Shown here in pieces: positions 6,528 to 14,812 of a stretch of 29,441 nucleotides of DNA. Under the pieces are notes generated by a model. The model had not been told where the DNA came from. It saw nothing but the letters and a program-made list of their open reading frames with translations, and ran no database searches. How positions within the stretch are numbered: the first letter of the stretch is position 1; every line of letters starts with the position of its first letter. The DNA lies in NCBI GenBank assembly GCA_964463485.1, contig CAYXDO010000147.1, forward strand, positions 1-29,441, written 5' to 3'. The position numbers and the translations under genes were made by a program. The stretch is from CAYXDO01 sp964463485. GTDB lineage: Bacteria > Myxococcota > Kuafuiibacteriia > Kuafuiibacteriales > Kuafuiibacteriaceae.

Positions 6528-6545
6528 GCGGCTCCCGCGGTTTTT
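6528..6545 (+). terminator. Weak candidate terminator after the methyltransferase gene
   Basis: GCGG-CTC-CCGC forms a short four-pair hairpin directly after the stop codon, followed by GG and five T residues. The stem is short, so this is tentative. Confidence 0.3.
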
Positions 6546-6595
6546 CGGTACAAAATAGACCTTCCAGTGCGCTGACTCTCCCGCGTTCGCCTCAA

Positions 6596-7594
6596 TCAGA
6601 AGCCTGCGTTCAGGATGGGCATCACGGGCAAGATCCCGTTCCCCGCGAAATTGAGTAGGCCGAGCTGAATGCCTCGCAAGTCGCTCGCGACATTCAGCAC
6701 TCCGATCTGGATCCCTCGCACCCGATCGGCTCGGTTGAACCCGCCTAGCTGTGAGCCGACCATGACTCCTTCGACCCAGTTGACCGCGCCGGCCTGTGAG
6801 AGTGCGACAAAATCACGACCGACCCAGTTGACGCCTCCTCCTTGGACGATTCCGGAGAACCCGCCGTGGGTGAGGTTCAGGAAGCCGCCCTGCACGCCAC
6901 CGATGAAGTCACCGGCCACGCGTGAGACGATCGCGATTTGGGACACTCCGTACAAGTCTTCGTCGGTCGAGGCGTAGGCGATCGAGCCCAGGTGGACGAG
7001 TCCCACGAATTGGCCGTCGCCGCACCAACCGAGAAGCGTCGGGCCACCGTACCCTCGGGCGCAGAAGAAGAAGCCCGAAAGGAGCGAAGGCTCGGGCGCG
7101 GGGTTGGACACCACGGTTGCCGCGGCCGCCTGCTTTGGCGCCTCTCCGGCCAGCTCCCGCGCGAGCTGCGGCAGCAAACCCATGAGCGCGCTCGGCGCAC
7201 ACGGCGCTTCGAGACTGACCGCGCGCTCGCTGGTCGATTTCTCGAGGTCGAACAAGACCGCGCGAGCTCGGCATCGATCTCCGACAGGGACGAGCTCGGT
7301 CACCACACTCTTGGAGGCCGCGAGCTCCTGACCGAGCGCGAGCTGGGATTGGTCGTCGAACGTCACCTGAAAGCTCGCGCCCTTCAGCTTCTCGAGCTTC
7401 TGCCGCAAGGTCTCGCGCGGCACCACGGCAAAACCGATTCGGGTGAGCTCCACCACGAGCTCGTCGGTCAGACGCTCCAACGTGGCCCGCTCGACCAGCA
7501 CGTCCTTGGCCGTGAAGTCGAACACCGCCAATACAGGCCGAGACTCGGGAAGACTCGCGGGCAACAGGGCGAAAAGAAAGAGTTGCGCCAACAT
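6596..7594 (-). CDS. Exported LA_2272-type surface-repeat protein
   Basis: The 332-residue protein starts at the ATG at 7594, which has a GAGG about nine bases upstream (an in-frame GTG at 7615 is less likely). A signal peptide covers residues ~1-18 (LAQLFLFALLPASL). Residues ~20-150 form an alpha/beta domain reminiscent of CsgG/TolB-N-like folds: VLAVFDFTAKD followed by a helix with LTDELVVELTRIGFAVVPRE. From ~190 to the end, short G-x-x-x-G-x-x-N-type repeats recur (for example GIQIGVLNVASDLRG and IQLGLLNF), as in the LA_2272 surface-repeat family known from Leptospira. It is probably outer-membrane-associated. Function is unknown. Confidence 0.7.
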   Translation of the reverse strand: MLAQLFLFALLPASLPESRPVLAVFDFTAKDVLVERATLERLTDELVVELTRIGFAVVPRETLRQKLEKLKGASFQVTFDDQSQLALGQELAASKSVVTELVPVGDRCRARAVLFDLEKSTSERAVSLEAPCAPSALMGLLPQLARELAGEAPKQAAAATVVSNPAPEPSLLSGFFFCARGYGGPTLLGWCGDGQFVGLVHLGSIAYASTDEDLYGVSQIAIVSRVAGDFIGGVQGGFLNLTHGGFSGIVQGGGVNWVGRDFVALSQAGAVNWVEGVMVGSQLGGFNRADRVRGIQIGVLNVASDLRGIQLGLLNFAGNGILPVMPILNAGF

Positions 7595-7701
7595 GAAGCG
7601 CGACCCTCGCTCCACCTCCGGACCCGGTCAAAGACGTGATCGCGGCCGCGACGAAAGATCCGCGGCTCGTCACGCAACGACGTCTGTGTCAAAACCAAAC
7701 C

Positions 7702-10698
7702 GTGCGGCTCACCATCATCGCCGGGCTTGCCGGGCTCTGGGCGCTCGGCCTCGCTTGCTCCGACCCCGCCGACGTCGAAGGCGTTCCCGTGAGCGCCGAG
7801 TGGACGATTCCAGGCCTCGAAGACGAAGTCTCGGTGCTCTACACCGAAATGGGGATCCCGCATGTCTTTGCCCGAACCTCCTACGATCTCCATCGCGCGC
7901 AAGGATTCGTCGCGGCGCGCGATCGGTTCGTCCACTTCGAGCTCATGCGGCGGCTCGGGTCCGGGAGACTCGCGGAGATTCTCGGTGAGCTCGGTGTTCC
8001 CATCGACATCCAGAGTCGGACTCGGGGACTCTCCATCGTCGCCGATCACCTTTGGAACCGATCGAGCGAGACCACTCGGAGTCAGTTCTCCGCGTTTGCC
8101 GACGGCGTCAATGACTACGTGAGTGGCGTCGAGCGGGGTGACTTTCCGGTGCCGGAGGAAATCAACCTGGTGGCCGGCTTTCTCGAGCTTCGAGATCCGC
8201 GCGCGCTCGTCACTCGAGTCGAAGGTAAAGACGTAGCCGCGCTTGCGGCCGTCGTGGTGAGCCGCCTGGGCTTCGAGACCGGCGACATCACTCGCTCGGC
8301 CATCGACGTGGAGCTCGGGCCCAGATTTCGCGAGGGTCCGCTCGCCGACCTCCGAAGAAAGGGCCTGGAGCTCGACATCCTCGCCGAGCTCCGCCCCGTT
8401 CATCCGCTCACGGAGGTTCCACGCGAGGGTCGAGGACTCAGCCCGGCCCCGGTTTCAGGCACGTACTCGGCCCCGATCCACGTCGAGCGTGGGACGCTCG
8501 CGCGATTGAAGCGAAGCAACGAGGCCTTCGATGGGTTGCTTTCGCGCCCTACGGGACAGGGCTTCGGATCCAACTCGTGGGCGGTCGCGGCCAGCCAGAC
8601 CGCCGACGGTCGAGCTCTCCTCGCCAACGACGGGCACCTCCCACTCACCATGCCCACATTCTTCTACCAAATGTGCCTGGACTCCGAATATTTCGGAGAT
8701 GCGGGCGAGCATCAGTGCGGGCTCTACTTTCCGGGCCTGCCGCTCCTCGCCGTCGGGACCAACGGCAAGGTGGCTTGGGGACAAACTTACTTGAACGCCG
8801 ACATCACCGACTGGTTCGCCGAGCGGGTGCGCGTAGCCGAGGACGGAAAACCGACGGAGAGCTTTTTCCAGGGCCAGTGGCGAGCGATCGTTCCGATCGA
8901 AGAGACCTATCTCGTGGCCAAGGGCGACGGAACGTTCGATACTGTGGTTTGGTCACGCTTCGAGACCTTCGACGGTCGCCTGCTCACTTCGATCGAAGGT
9001 CGCCCGGTGGACGACCGAGCGCCCCGCGCCGTGGCCATCGACGGCGCGTTCGTGGCTCCCGAAGACGTGGACGGCGACGGAGTGATCTCGGCGGTCAGCT
9101 TCGATTGGACGGGACTCGACGCGGGTTCTTCGCTGGACTCTGTGTTGGCCTTCTCGAGATCGGAGTCCGTCGATGAGTTTATCGGGGCGACTCGGAAGCT
9201 GATTGGGTATGCCCAGAACGTCATCGTCGCGGACGCTCACGGAGATGTCGCCTTCACGGCCTGGCACGCCCTGCCCTGCCGGGCGTCGCTGACGCGAACG
9301 ACCACCGGCTGGGCCCTCGGCGCAGACCCGCAACGAATCCTCGATGGGAGTGAGTACGGTGGGTTCGAAATTGGTCAGACGGCGGACGGGACTCCGACCG
9401 ACTCCGAAGGCTGCATCGTCGGCTTCGACGTCGGTCCCCGGGCCGTGAGGCCGGCGTCGGGTTTCGTTTGGTCGGCCAACCACGATCCGCTCGGGCTCGG
9501 GCTGGATGGAAAGCTCTGGAACGAAGAGCTCTACATCGGCGGCCCCTGGGACGTCGGCTACCGCGCGAAGACGATCCACGATCGACTCACGGAGCTGACT
9601 CAGTCCAAGACGGCCAGCCTCGAGGCCATGTCGGCGCTCCAGAACGACCACCACTCGGTGCTCGGACTCGAATATCTGCCCGCGCTGTTGGATGCCGTGA
9701 ATTCCGCGCGAGCGGCCCACGAGGAGCCCGCTTCATCGAGGGACGCGGTCGAGACGCGCTTGGCGACGCTCTACGAGGCCGCGCCGACCGGCATCGACGA
9801 AGCCATGACTCGGCTCGAAGAGTGGGTCGCTCGCGGCGCTTCCGCGGAGTCTGGGGTCGAGACTTTCTACGATCACCCGTCGGACGAGCAGCGAAGAGAT
9901 GCGGTCGCGACGATGATTTTCAATCAATGGATCGTGAGTTTGGTCGATCGCCTCTTCCTAGACGAGCAGATCGATGCCGCGCTCGCCGATCGACGGGAAC
10001 GAACGACGTTCCGCACGCTGCATCGCCTCATAGCGGGAAGAGGCTCCGAGAATCCGCTCGATTTGGCCTCGTTCAACCCGGAGACCCACGAGTCGGCGTT
10101 CTTCGACGACCTCGCGACCGAACCCATCGAAACCAGCAGGGAGCAGCTCGTGGCGGCGCTCGTGGAGACTCTTGCGAAGCTCGGGAATTCGTCACTCCCC
10201 CGCGGCGAGGGTGGATTCGAGACACCCGACATGAGTCAGTGGCTCTGGGGTCTCAAACATCAAGTCAGGATCGACTCGCTGCTCGCCCAGGCCAGCTCAG
10301 CCAACCCGGCGATCGGCCTATTGGCGCTCGAATTCTCGCTGACCACGAAACACCTGCCTCTGGCCGAAGGACTCGCCGAGAGTGACCCGAGGTCCTCGCT
10401 CCAAGACTTTCCGCGACACGGGGACTTCTTCAACGTCGACGACGCGTCTCCTTCGATGGAGCGAGGGTTCTTTTTCGACCAGAACGTCGGACCGGTCATG
10501 CGCATGGTGATCGCGCTCGGAGAGGACGAAGTCAGCGGAGTGAACATCTTGCCGGGCGGCCAAAGTGGAGAGTCGAGGTCGCCGCATTACGCAGACCAAG
10601 CGGCGCTGTGGCTCGAGAACAAGACGGTTCCGCTTCGGTTCAGCGCGGAGGACGCGGTAGCGGGTGCAACGCGGCGCGAGGTGCTGAGGCCCGAATAG
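7702..10698 (+). CDS. Penicillin acylase-family Ntn hydrolase, lipoprotein
   Basis: The product is ~998 residues from the GTG at 7702, which gives a clean lipoprotein signal with lipobox LGLAC (C19). A longer GTG start at 7636 is possible. The precursor shows the family order: an alpha-chain start with YTEMGIPHVFA, the processing site GFGS-NSWAV where S290 would become the N-terminal nucleophile of the beta chain, then LLANDGHL, and the C-terminal GQSGESRSPHYADQ. Enzymes of this family hydrolyse amides such as penicillins, acyl-homoserine lactones or cyclic lipopeptides. Family assignment is firm. The substrate is unknown. Lipid anchoring of such a large acylase suggests a periplasmic or surface role. 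Confidence 0.92.
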   Translation: MRLTIIAGLAGLWALGLACSDPADVEGVPVSAEWTIPGLEDEVSVLYTEMGIPHVFARTSYDLHRAQGFVAARDRFVHFELMRRLGSGRLAEILGELGVPIDIQSRTRGLSIVADHLWNRSSETTRSQFSAFADGVNDYVSGVERGDFPVPEEINLVAGFLELRDPRALVTRVEGKDVAALAAVVVSRLGFETGDITRSAIDVELGPRFREGPLADLRRKGLELDILAELRPVHPLTEVPREGRGLSPAPVSGTYSAPIHVERGTLARLKRSNEAFDGLLSRPTGQGFGSNSWAVAASQTADGRALLANDGHLPLTMPTFFYQMCLDSEYFGDAGEHQCGLYFPGLPLLAVGTNGKVAWGQTYLNADITDWFAERVRVAEDGKPTESFFQGQWRAIVPIEETYLVAKGDGTFDTVVWSRFETFDGRLLTSIEGRPVDDRAPRAVAIDGAFVAPEDVDGDGVISAVSFDWTGLDAGSSLDSVLAFSRSESVDEFIGATRKLIGYAQNVIVADAHGDVAFTAWHALPCRASLTRTTTGWALGADPQRILDGSEYGGFEIGQTADGTPTDSEGCIVGFDVGPRAVRPASGFVWSANHDPLGLGLDGKLWNEELYIGGPWDVGYRAKTIHDRLTELTQSKTASLEAMSALQNDHHSVLGLEYLPALLDAVNSARAAHEEPASSRDAVETRLATLYEAAPTGIDEAMTRLEEWVARGASAESGVETFYDHPSDEQRRDAVATMIFNQWIVSLVDRLFLDEQIDAALADRRERTTFRTLHRLIAGRGSENPLDLASFNPETHESAFFDDLATEPIETSREQLVAALVETLAKLGNSSLPRGEGGFETPDMSQWLWGLKHQVRIDSLLAQASSANPAIGLLALEFSLTTKHLPLAEGLAESDPRSSLQDFPRHGDFFNVDDASPSMERGFFFDQNVGPVMRMVIALGEDEVSGVNILPGGQSGESRSPHYADQAALWLENKTVPLRFSAEDAVAGATRREVLRPE

Positions 10699-10738
10699 AA
10701 AATCTTCACGGCTTGCAACACGTTCTGGCCGTAGGAGA

Positions 10739-11779
10739 TCATCCTCCCGACCGCGCTTCTGGGGCGATGCCGACCATGCGGGCGGGCGCCGCTGTGAATC
10801 GGAGCTCGATCGACCAGCTGTCGACCATCTGGGGCTGAAACGCACAGCTCGAGGGTTGAGCGGGATCGAGCGGGAGCACTACGCGCTCTTGCTCGGTGAC
10901 ACACTCGGCAGCCCCTGCACAACTTCGGGGACCGTCGAGGCAGCGCTCCACTCGACCGTCCGCTCCGAGCTCGAAGGTCTCGAGGCCATCGTCGTCCTCG
11001 TCGATGTCGGGCGGAGTCTCGGTTGCGAGCGAGTCGAGCAGGGACGAGGCTGGACTCAGGTGCGTGCAGAGCGGGCTGGTCGTTCCGCAGAATGGGTTGG
11101 GGATCCTGGCCAGCATCGCGGGCGTCAGTTTGCCGCGGATGATTCCGTCCTCGAGGCCTGTCGAGATCGCGGCAGAGACGTAGGCCGTATCCACGCGAAG
11201 CTCCAGGCCCTCGCCGAGCGTCAAGCTCAAGGGCATGGGGGTGATCGTCTCGAAGCGCGATCCAATTCCGTTCGTGGGCGCCCGCGAGCGCGCCTGCGGA
11301 GGAAGGCCTGAAAGAGACTCCCTCCCAACGAGGTACTCACAACAGGTCGACTCCCCGGCCGGGGTTCGAAAATTGTTGGCCGGGAAGAACGGATCGTCCG
11401 CGTCTCGGGCGGCGTAAAACTTGACGGTGATTCCGTCGCCAGGTTGAGCGAGGGTGAGCCCCGCAAGCTCGATCAAGGCGAGGGCCTCGCCTCCGAGGAG
11501 ACTCTGGCGGATCCAGTCATTCGCCGACGCGAGGGGCGAAGCCGCGTTGAATCGTCCTCGGGGTGCGACTTCCAGGTGATCGATGACGAAAGTGGGCCCG
11601 GTGCCGAGCGGATCGTCCCAACCCAGCAGCCACTCGTGGATCCATTCCTCTTCATCGGTGGTCGACGGAGGATGATTTGGGAGAGTGCAGCCCTGAGGCT
11701 CAGCGCACTCGGGGTTTGATGGCGGGTCGCAGGCCGCAACGAGGAGAAGAAGAACAGCGAGGTGGGACGTTGAGCTCAT
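10739..11779 (-). CDS. Lipoprotein with Asp-rich calcium-type loop, function unknown
   Basis: The ATG at 11779 gives a 346-residue lipoprotein with signal LAVLLLLVAAC (lipobox Cys at residue 17, Asp at +2). The longer reading upstream lacks a signal and is rejected. The mature protein is Pro/Ser-rich at first and then predicted mostly beta. Around residues 257-271 DIDEDDDGLETFELG resembles the calcium-binding loops of thrombospondin type 3 repeats. Several Cys pairs are likely disulfides. I do not recognise the overall family. The gene converges on the penicillin-acylase gene with a 40-base gap. Confidence 0.75.
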   Translation of the reverse strand: MSSTSHLAVLLLLVAACDPPSNPECAEPQGCTLPNHPPSTTDEEEWIHEWLLGWDDPLGTGPTFVIDHLEVAPRGRFNAASPLASANDWIRQSLLGGEALALIELAGLTLAQPGDGITVKFYAARDADDPFFPANNFRTPAGESTCCEYLVGRESLSGLPPQARSRAPTNGIGSRFETITPMPLSLTLGEGLELRVDTAYVSAAISTGLEDGIIRGKLTPAMLARIPNPFCGTTSPLCTHLSPASSLLDSLATETPPDIDEDDDGLETFELGADGRVERCLDGPRSCAGAAECVTEQERVVLPLDPAQPSSCAFQPQMVDSWSIELRFTAAPARMVGIAPEARSGG

Positions 11780-12003
11780 CGGCTGGTTCGTGTCGGCGGG
11801 CGGCAAAAGCGTCACGCTTTTGCTCCGACGCTCGACGCCGAAACCGCACGAGCCAGCACGAGCACGACGCTCCCCGAGCACCAACATGAGTCCGCGAAAC
11901 TTACGCGCAGGGAAGATGGCTGCGCTCCCTGAGCTGCGCTCTCCGTGCTCGCGCTGATGCTCTGCTCTTGGAGGCCGGTCGCAGTATACTTGCGCGGGCT
12001 CTC

Positions 12004-13854
12004 ATGAAGCGCGCGGCGTGGACTCCTTCGGCGCTCGCCTGCGCTGGGCTGGCGCTCCTGGCTGCGTCGTTCGAGGGTTGGGTTCGGAGCGGCTCACCGC
12101 CTGCCGAGATCCATACGAAGAGCTTCATCGTCGCGGTGCTCGCCACGAACTTGGGCGTGGTCGGTGTGGGCGCGCTGTTGATTGGGGTCGTGGCCGCGCC
12201 GGTCGGATCGATTGCGTCCTGGGTTTTCTGGCGGCTGACTCGGCATCGGCTCGCCATCTTCGCGCAGGGCGTCTTGCTGGGAGCGGTGATCGCGACGCCC
12301 ATTCGGGAGCTGCACGAGCTCCGCGGGCCCATTCCGTTCGTGGTCGGGAGTGTGATCGGCGTGAGCATCTCTTACGGTCTTGCGCGCGTCGACTTCAAGC
12401 TCACCGCGGACTGGGGGCTCGCGGCGAAGCTCGGCTCCGCGCTCGCGTTGCTCGCGGTGGCGGCGACGAGTCTTGGGGTCGTCCGATCGAGCCCGGTACA
12501 GCTCGAGCTCGCGACCTTCGAGGGGACGCTATCGGGTCGAGTCGTTGGCACGGCGTTCAGCCCCAGGGCCGTAACCTCCGAGCGTCTCGATCCGGTCGCC
12601 GGCACGGCCGCGGGCCTGGGCACACTCGCGGCGGGGACCGACAAGCTGACGCCGCGGCCCAACCTCTTGCTGATCACGGTCGAAGGTTTGCGCTCCGATC
12701 ACGTGACGTTGGGAGCTCGGCGCGAAGCCTTGCCGCAGTTGGAGTCGCTCGCAAAGCGCGGCGTCGTGTTCTCGCGAGCCTACGTTCCCACGCCCACGTG
12801 TGCTCCCAGCTTGGCGACGATCCTGACCGGAGAGCCACCGCACGTGCATGGTGTGTGGCACGATTCTCAGCGTCCGTCTGTCGATGGACTCTTCGAGACG
12901 CTGTCCGCGACCCATGACACGGCGGCGTTTTTCATCGGCCGCGCCGCGATTTCGGGTCTCGTCGGGGCCGCTCTATCCGTTTCCTCGAGCGAGGCGCTGG
13001 AGGCCAAGCCGGTGCTCGAGTGGCTGAATCGAGCGCGAACGAAGCCCGCGTTTCTGTGGGTTCACGTAGGGGCGGAGGGCCTGACGGCGCCGACGGCAGA
13101 CTTCGATCGCTTTCGTAGCCCGAGCGATTCCGCGCCGTATGTGTCGATCCCTGCCTACGTCGTAGAGGCTTCGGGCCGAGCCGATCGAGGACGAGCTCGA
13201 GACGTCTATGCTTCGAAGCTCCTGGCGATCGATTCGGTGCTCGGAGAAATTTTTCAACGACTCGAGAGCGCCGATCAGTGGGCGAGCACGGTGGCGATCG
13301 TCACGTCCGATCACGGCTTCGGCCTCGGCGAGCATGAGCGCTATGGGTTTGGTTTCACGTTGCAGGAGGAAGAGGTTCGTGTGCCGCTGGTGTTCGCGGG
13401 GGGACGAATCGCTGGCTTCCCGCCGGTCGCGAAATCGACCGAAGTGAGGAGGGGCCGTTCGTCGAACGTGTTGGTGTCGCTCATGGACGTCGCGCCGACG
13501 ATCGTCGAGCTCGCGGGGGCTCCTCCGACGCGGAGCTCCGGGCGATCGCTGCTCGCCGCGCTGCAAGGGGGCGCAGTGGAGCCCTACTCGTGGCTGCCCG
13601 CGCTGATCCCCGCGGAGCGCGACGGAGCGCCCAAAGCGGTCGCGGCGATCGCAGCGAAGGAGAAGATGATTAGACGTGGCAGGTCTGTCTTGGTGTTCGA
13701 TCTCGCGCGCGATCCTAGCGAGGAGAACAACGTCCGTGGTGTTCGAGCTTCACGAGACGAGCGACTGGCTTCGTGGCTCGTCGCATGGCCGGGGACTTGG
13801 GCGAGCGGAGCCGAAGTGGGAAGAGTGGACCCGAGATTCTCGGAGCTTCGTTAG
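12004..13854 (+). CDS. Membrane-anchored sulfatase-fold protein with altered active site
   Basis: The ATG at 12004 gives 616 residues. About five hydrophobic segments occupy residues 1-180, followed by an alkaline-phosphatase-superfamily sulfatase domain from ~217. The domain opens PNLLLITVEGLRSDH, where family members usually read VDxLRxD, so the first Asp ligand is Glu (E227) and D232 is kept. The nucleophile position is C266 in TPTCAPSLATILTG. This resembles the CxPxR formylglycine motif but has Leu in place of Arg. TSDHGFGLGEH at 434-444 supplies the second metal pair. The topology resembles LTA-synthase-like or sulfatase-type envelope enzymes. Hydrolase or transferase activity is uncertain. 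An upstream TTG at 11968 is a less likely start. Confidence 0.8.
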   Translation: MKRAAWTPSALACAGLALLAASFEGWVRSGSPPAEIHTKSFIVAVLATNLGVVGVGALLIGVVAAPVGSIASWVFWRLTRHRLAIFAQGVLLGAVIATPIRELHELRGPIPFVVGSVIGVSISYGLARVDFKLTADWGLAAKLGSALALLAVAATSLGVVRSSPVQLELATFEGTLSGRVVGTAFSPRAVTSERLDPVAGTAAGLGTLAAGTDKLTPRPNLLLITVEGLRSDHVTLGARREALPQLESLAKRGVVFSRAYVPTPTCAPSLATILTGEPPHVHGVWHDSQRPSVDGLFETLSATHDTAAFFIGRAAISGLVGAALSVSSSEALEAKPVLEWLNRARTKPAFLWVHVGAEGLTAPTADFDRFRSPSDSAPYVSIPAYVVEASGRADRGRARDVYASKLLAIDSVLGEIFQRLESADQWASTVAIVTSDHGFGLGEHERYGFGFTLQEEEVRVPLVFAGGRIAGFPPVAKSTEVRRGRSSNVLVSLMDVAPTIVELAGAPPTRSSGRSLLAALQGGAVEPYSWLPALIPAERDGAPKAVAAIAAKEKMIRRGRSVLVFDLARDPSEENNVRGVRASRDERLASWLVAWPGTWASGAEVGRVDPRFSELR

Positions 13855-13857
13855 CGC

Positions 13858-14679
13858 CTACCAGCGCACGGGGTTCGTAGTGGCGCCCCACCACGAGCCT
13901 TCGAGCAGCACTGAAGGTCCCGCGGCTCCGGTGTCCGGGTCGAGCACCACGACTCGGCCGCCGCTCGAGAATCCGTACAAGAGGTGGTTGGCGTAGCCGA
14001 GCCCGAAGATTCGATCGATCCCCGCTGATCCCAGCTTCGAAGCAGCGCCGGTGCGCGGATCGATTCGGATCAGATCGTCCGGATCTCCGGCGTTCGCACC
14101 GCGCACGGTCCAGTACAGCTTGCCGTCAGGGAGCCCGACGACGTCACCCGAGGTGACCCAGTCGCTGCCTGGCACGAGCTCCGAGATCACTCGGCCGGTG
14201 ACCGGATCGACCATCGAGACGCGCTCGCCGGCGATCACAAGTCGCCCGTCGGACAAGAAAGTCATCCCGTGAAGGATGTCATCGAACTCGAACAGAGGCT
14301 CCACGCGGGCCGTCTGCGGATCGATGCGGACCACCCATTTGTCGAGGGTGCCTCCAAACATCTGTCCGCCGGTGTCGATGGCCATGTCGACCATGTTGGT
14401 GACCGGCCCGTCGGCGGAGCGAAAGGCGCCGATGGGCGTGGCGGTCTCGTTCGCGGGGTCGTAGGAGTGGAGGATCGCGCCGGTGTGCACGTAGATCGGT
14501 TCAGTGGCCGGCGCGATCCCTGAGTCCGGCGTCTCGGCGTCGGGGAAGATTTCGGCGTCGGGGAAGACTTCGGCGTCTGGAGGGAAGCCGGCATCGGGCT
14601 CGGGCTGTACGAAGAGCGTCGTGTCCTCGCAACCGAGGCCGAGCGCGAGGGCGGCCGCGAGGCCCAGGCGAAAGGACAT
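13858..14679 (-). CDS. Lipoprotein with beta-propeller-like domain
   Basis: The 273-residue product starts at the ATG at 14679 with signal LAAALALGLGC (lipobox Cys at 17, Glu at +2). A low-complexity spacer of three FPDAE-type repeats follows. The rest reads as blades of a beta-propeller, with repeated patterns such as VVRIDPQTARVEPL, VSMVDPVTGRVI, LIRIDPRTGAASKL and VVVLDPDTGAAGP. Such domains usually bind proteins or glycans, and no enzyme motif is visible. The gene is divergent from the GspE-like gene and ends 4 bases from the sulfatase-like gene on the opposite strand. Confidence 0.75.
   Translation of the reverse strand: MSFRLGLAAALALGLGCEDTTLFVQPEPDAGFPPDAEVFPDAEIFPDAETPDSGIAPATEPIYVHTGAILHSYDPANETATPIGAFRSADGPVTNMVDMAIDTGGQMFGGTLDKWVVRIDPQTARVEPLFEFDDILHGMTFLSDGRLVIAGERVSMVDPVTGRVISELVPGSDWVTSGDVVGLPDGKLYWTVRGANAGDPDDLIRIDPRTGAASKLGSAGIDRIFGLGYANHLLYGFSSGGRVVVLDPDTGAAGPSVLLEGSWWGATTNPVRW
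14534..14587 (-). repeat. Three 18-bp tandem repeats encoding FPDAE(V/I)
   Basis: Three consecutive 18-base units begin TCGGCGTC on the plus strand at 14534, 14552 and 14570. The third is diverged. They lie in the spacer just after the lipobox of the propeller lipoprotein. An 18-base unit keeps the frame, so copy number can change without breaking the gene. Confidence 0.75.
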
Positions 14680-14812
14680 GACGTATCCCACTCCCGCGGG
14701 CGGTCGCGGGCAACGGTCGACCGCCGGACGCCTGGTTGCGGACCTTGGCTTTGCCCGAGGTCGAACGGACGCCGACGTGATTGATTTCGTTTCTTTGCTA
14801 TCCTCACCCCGC

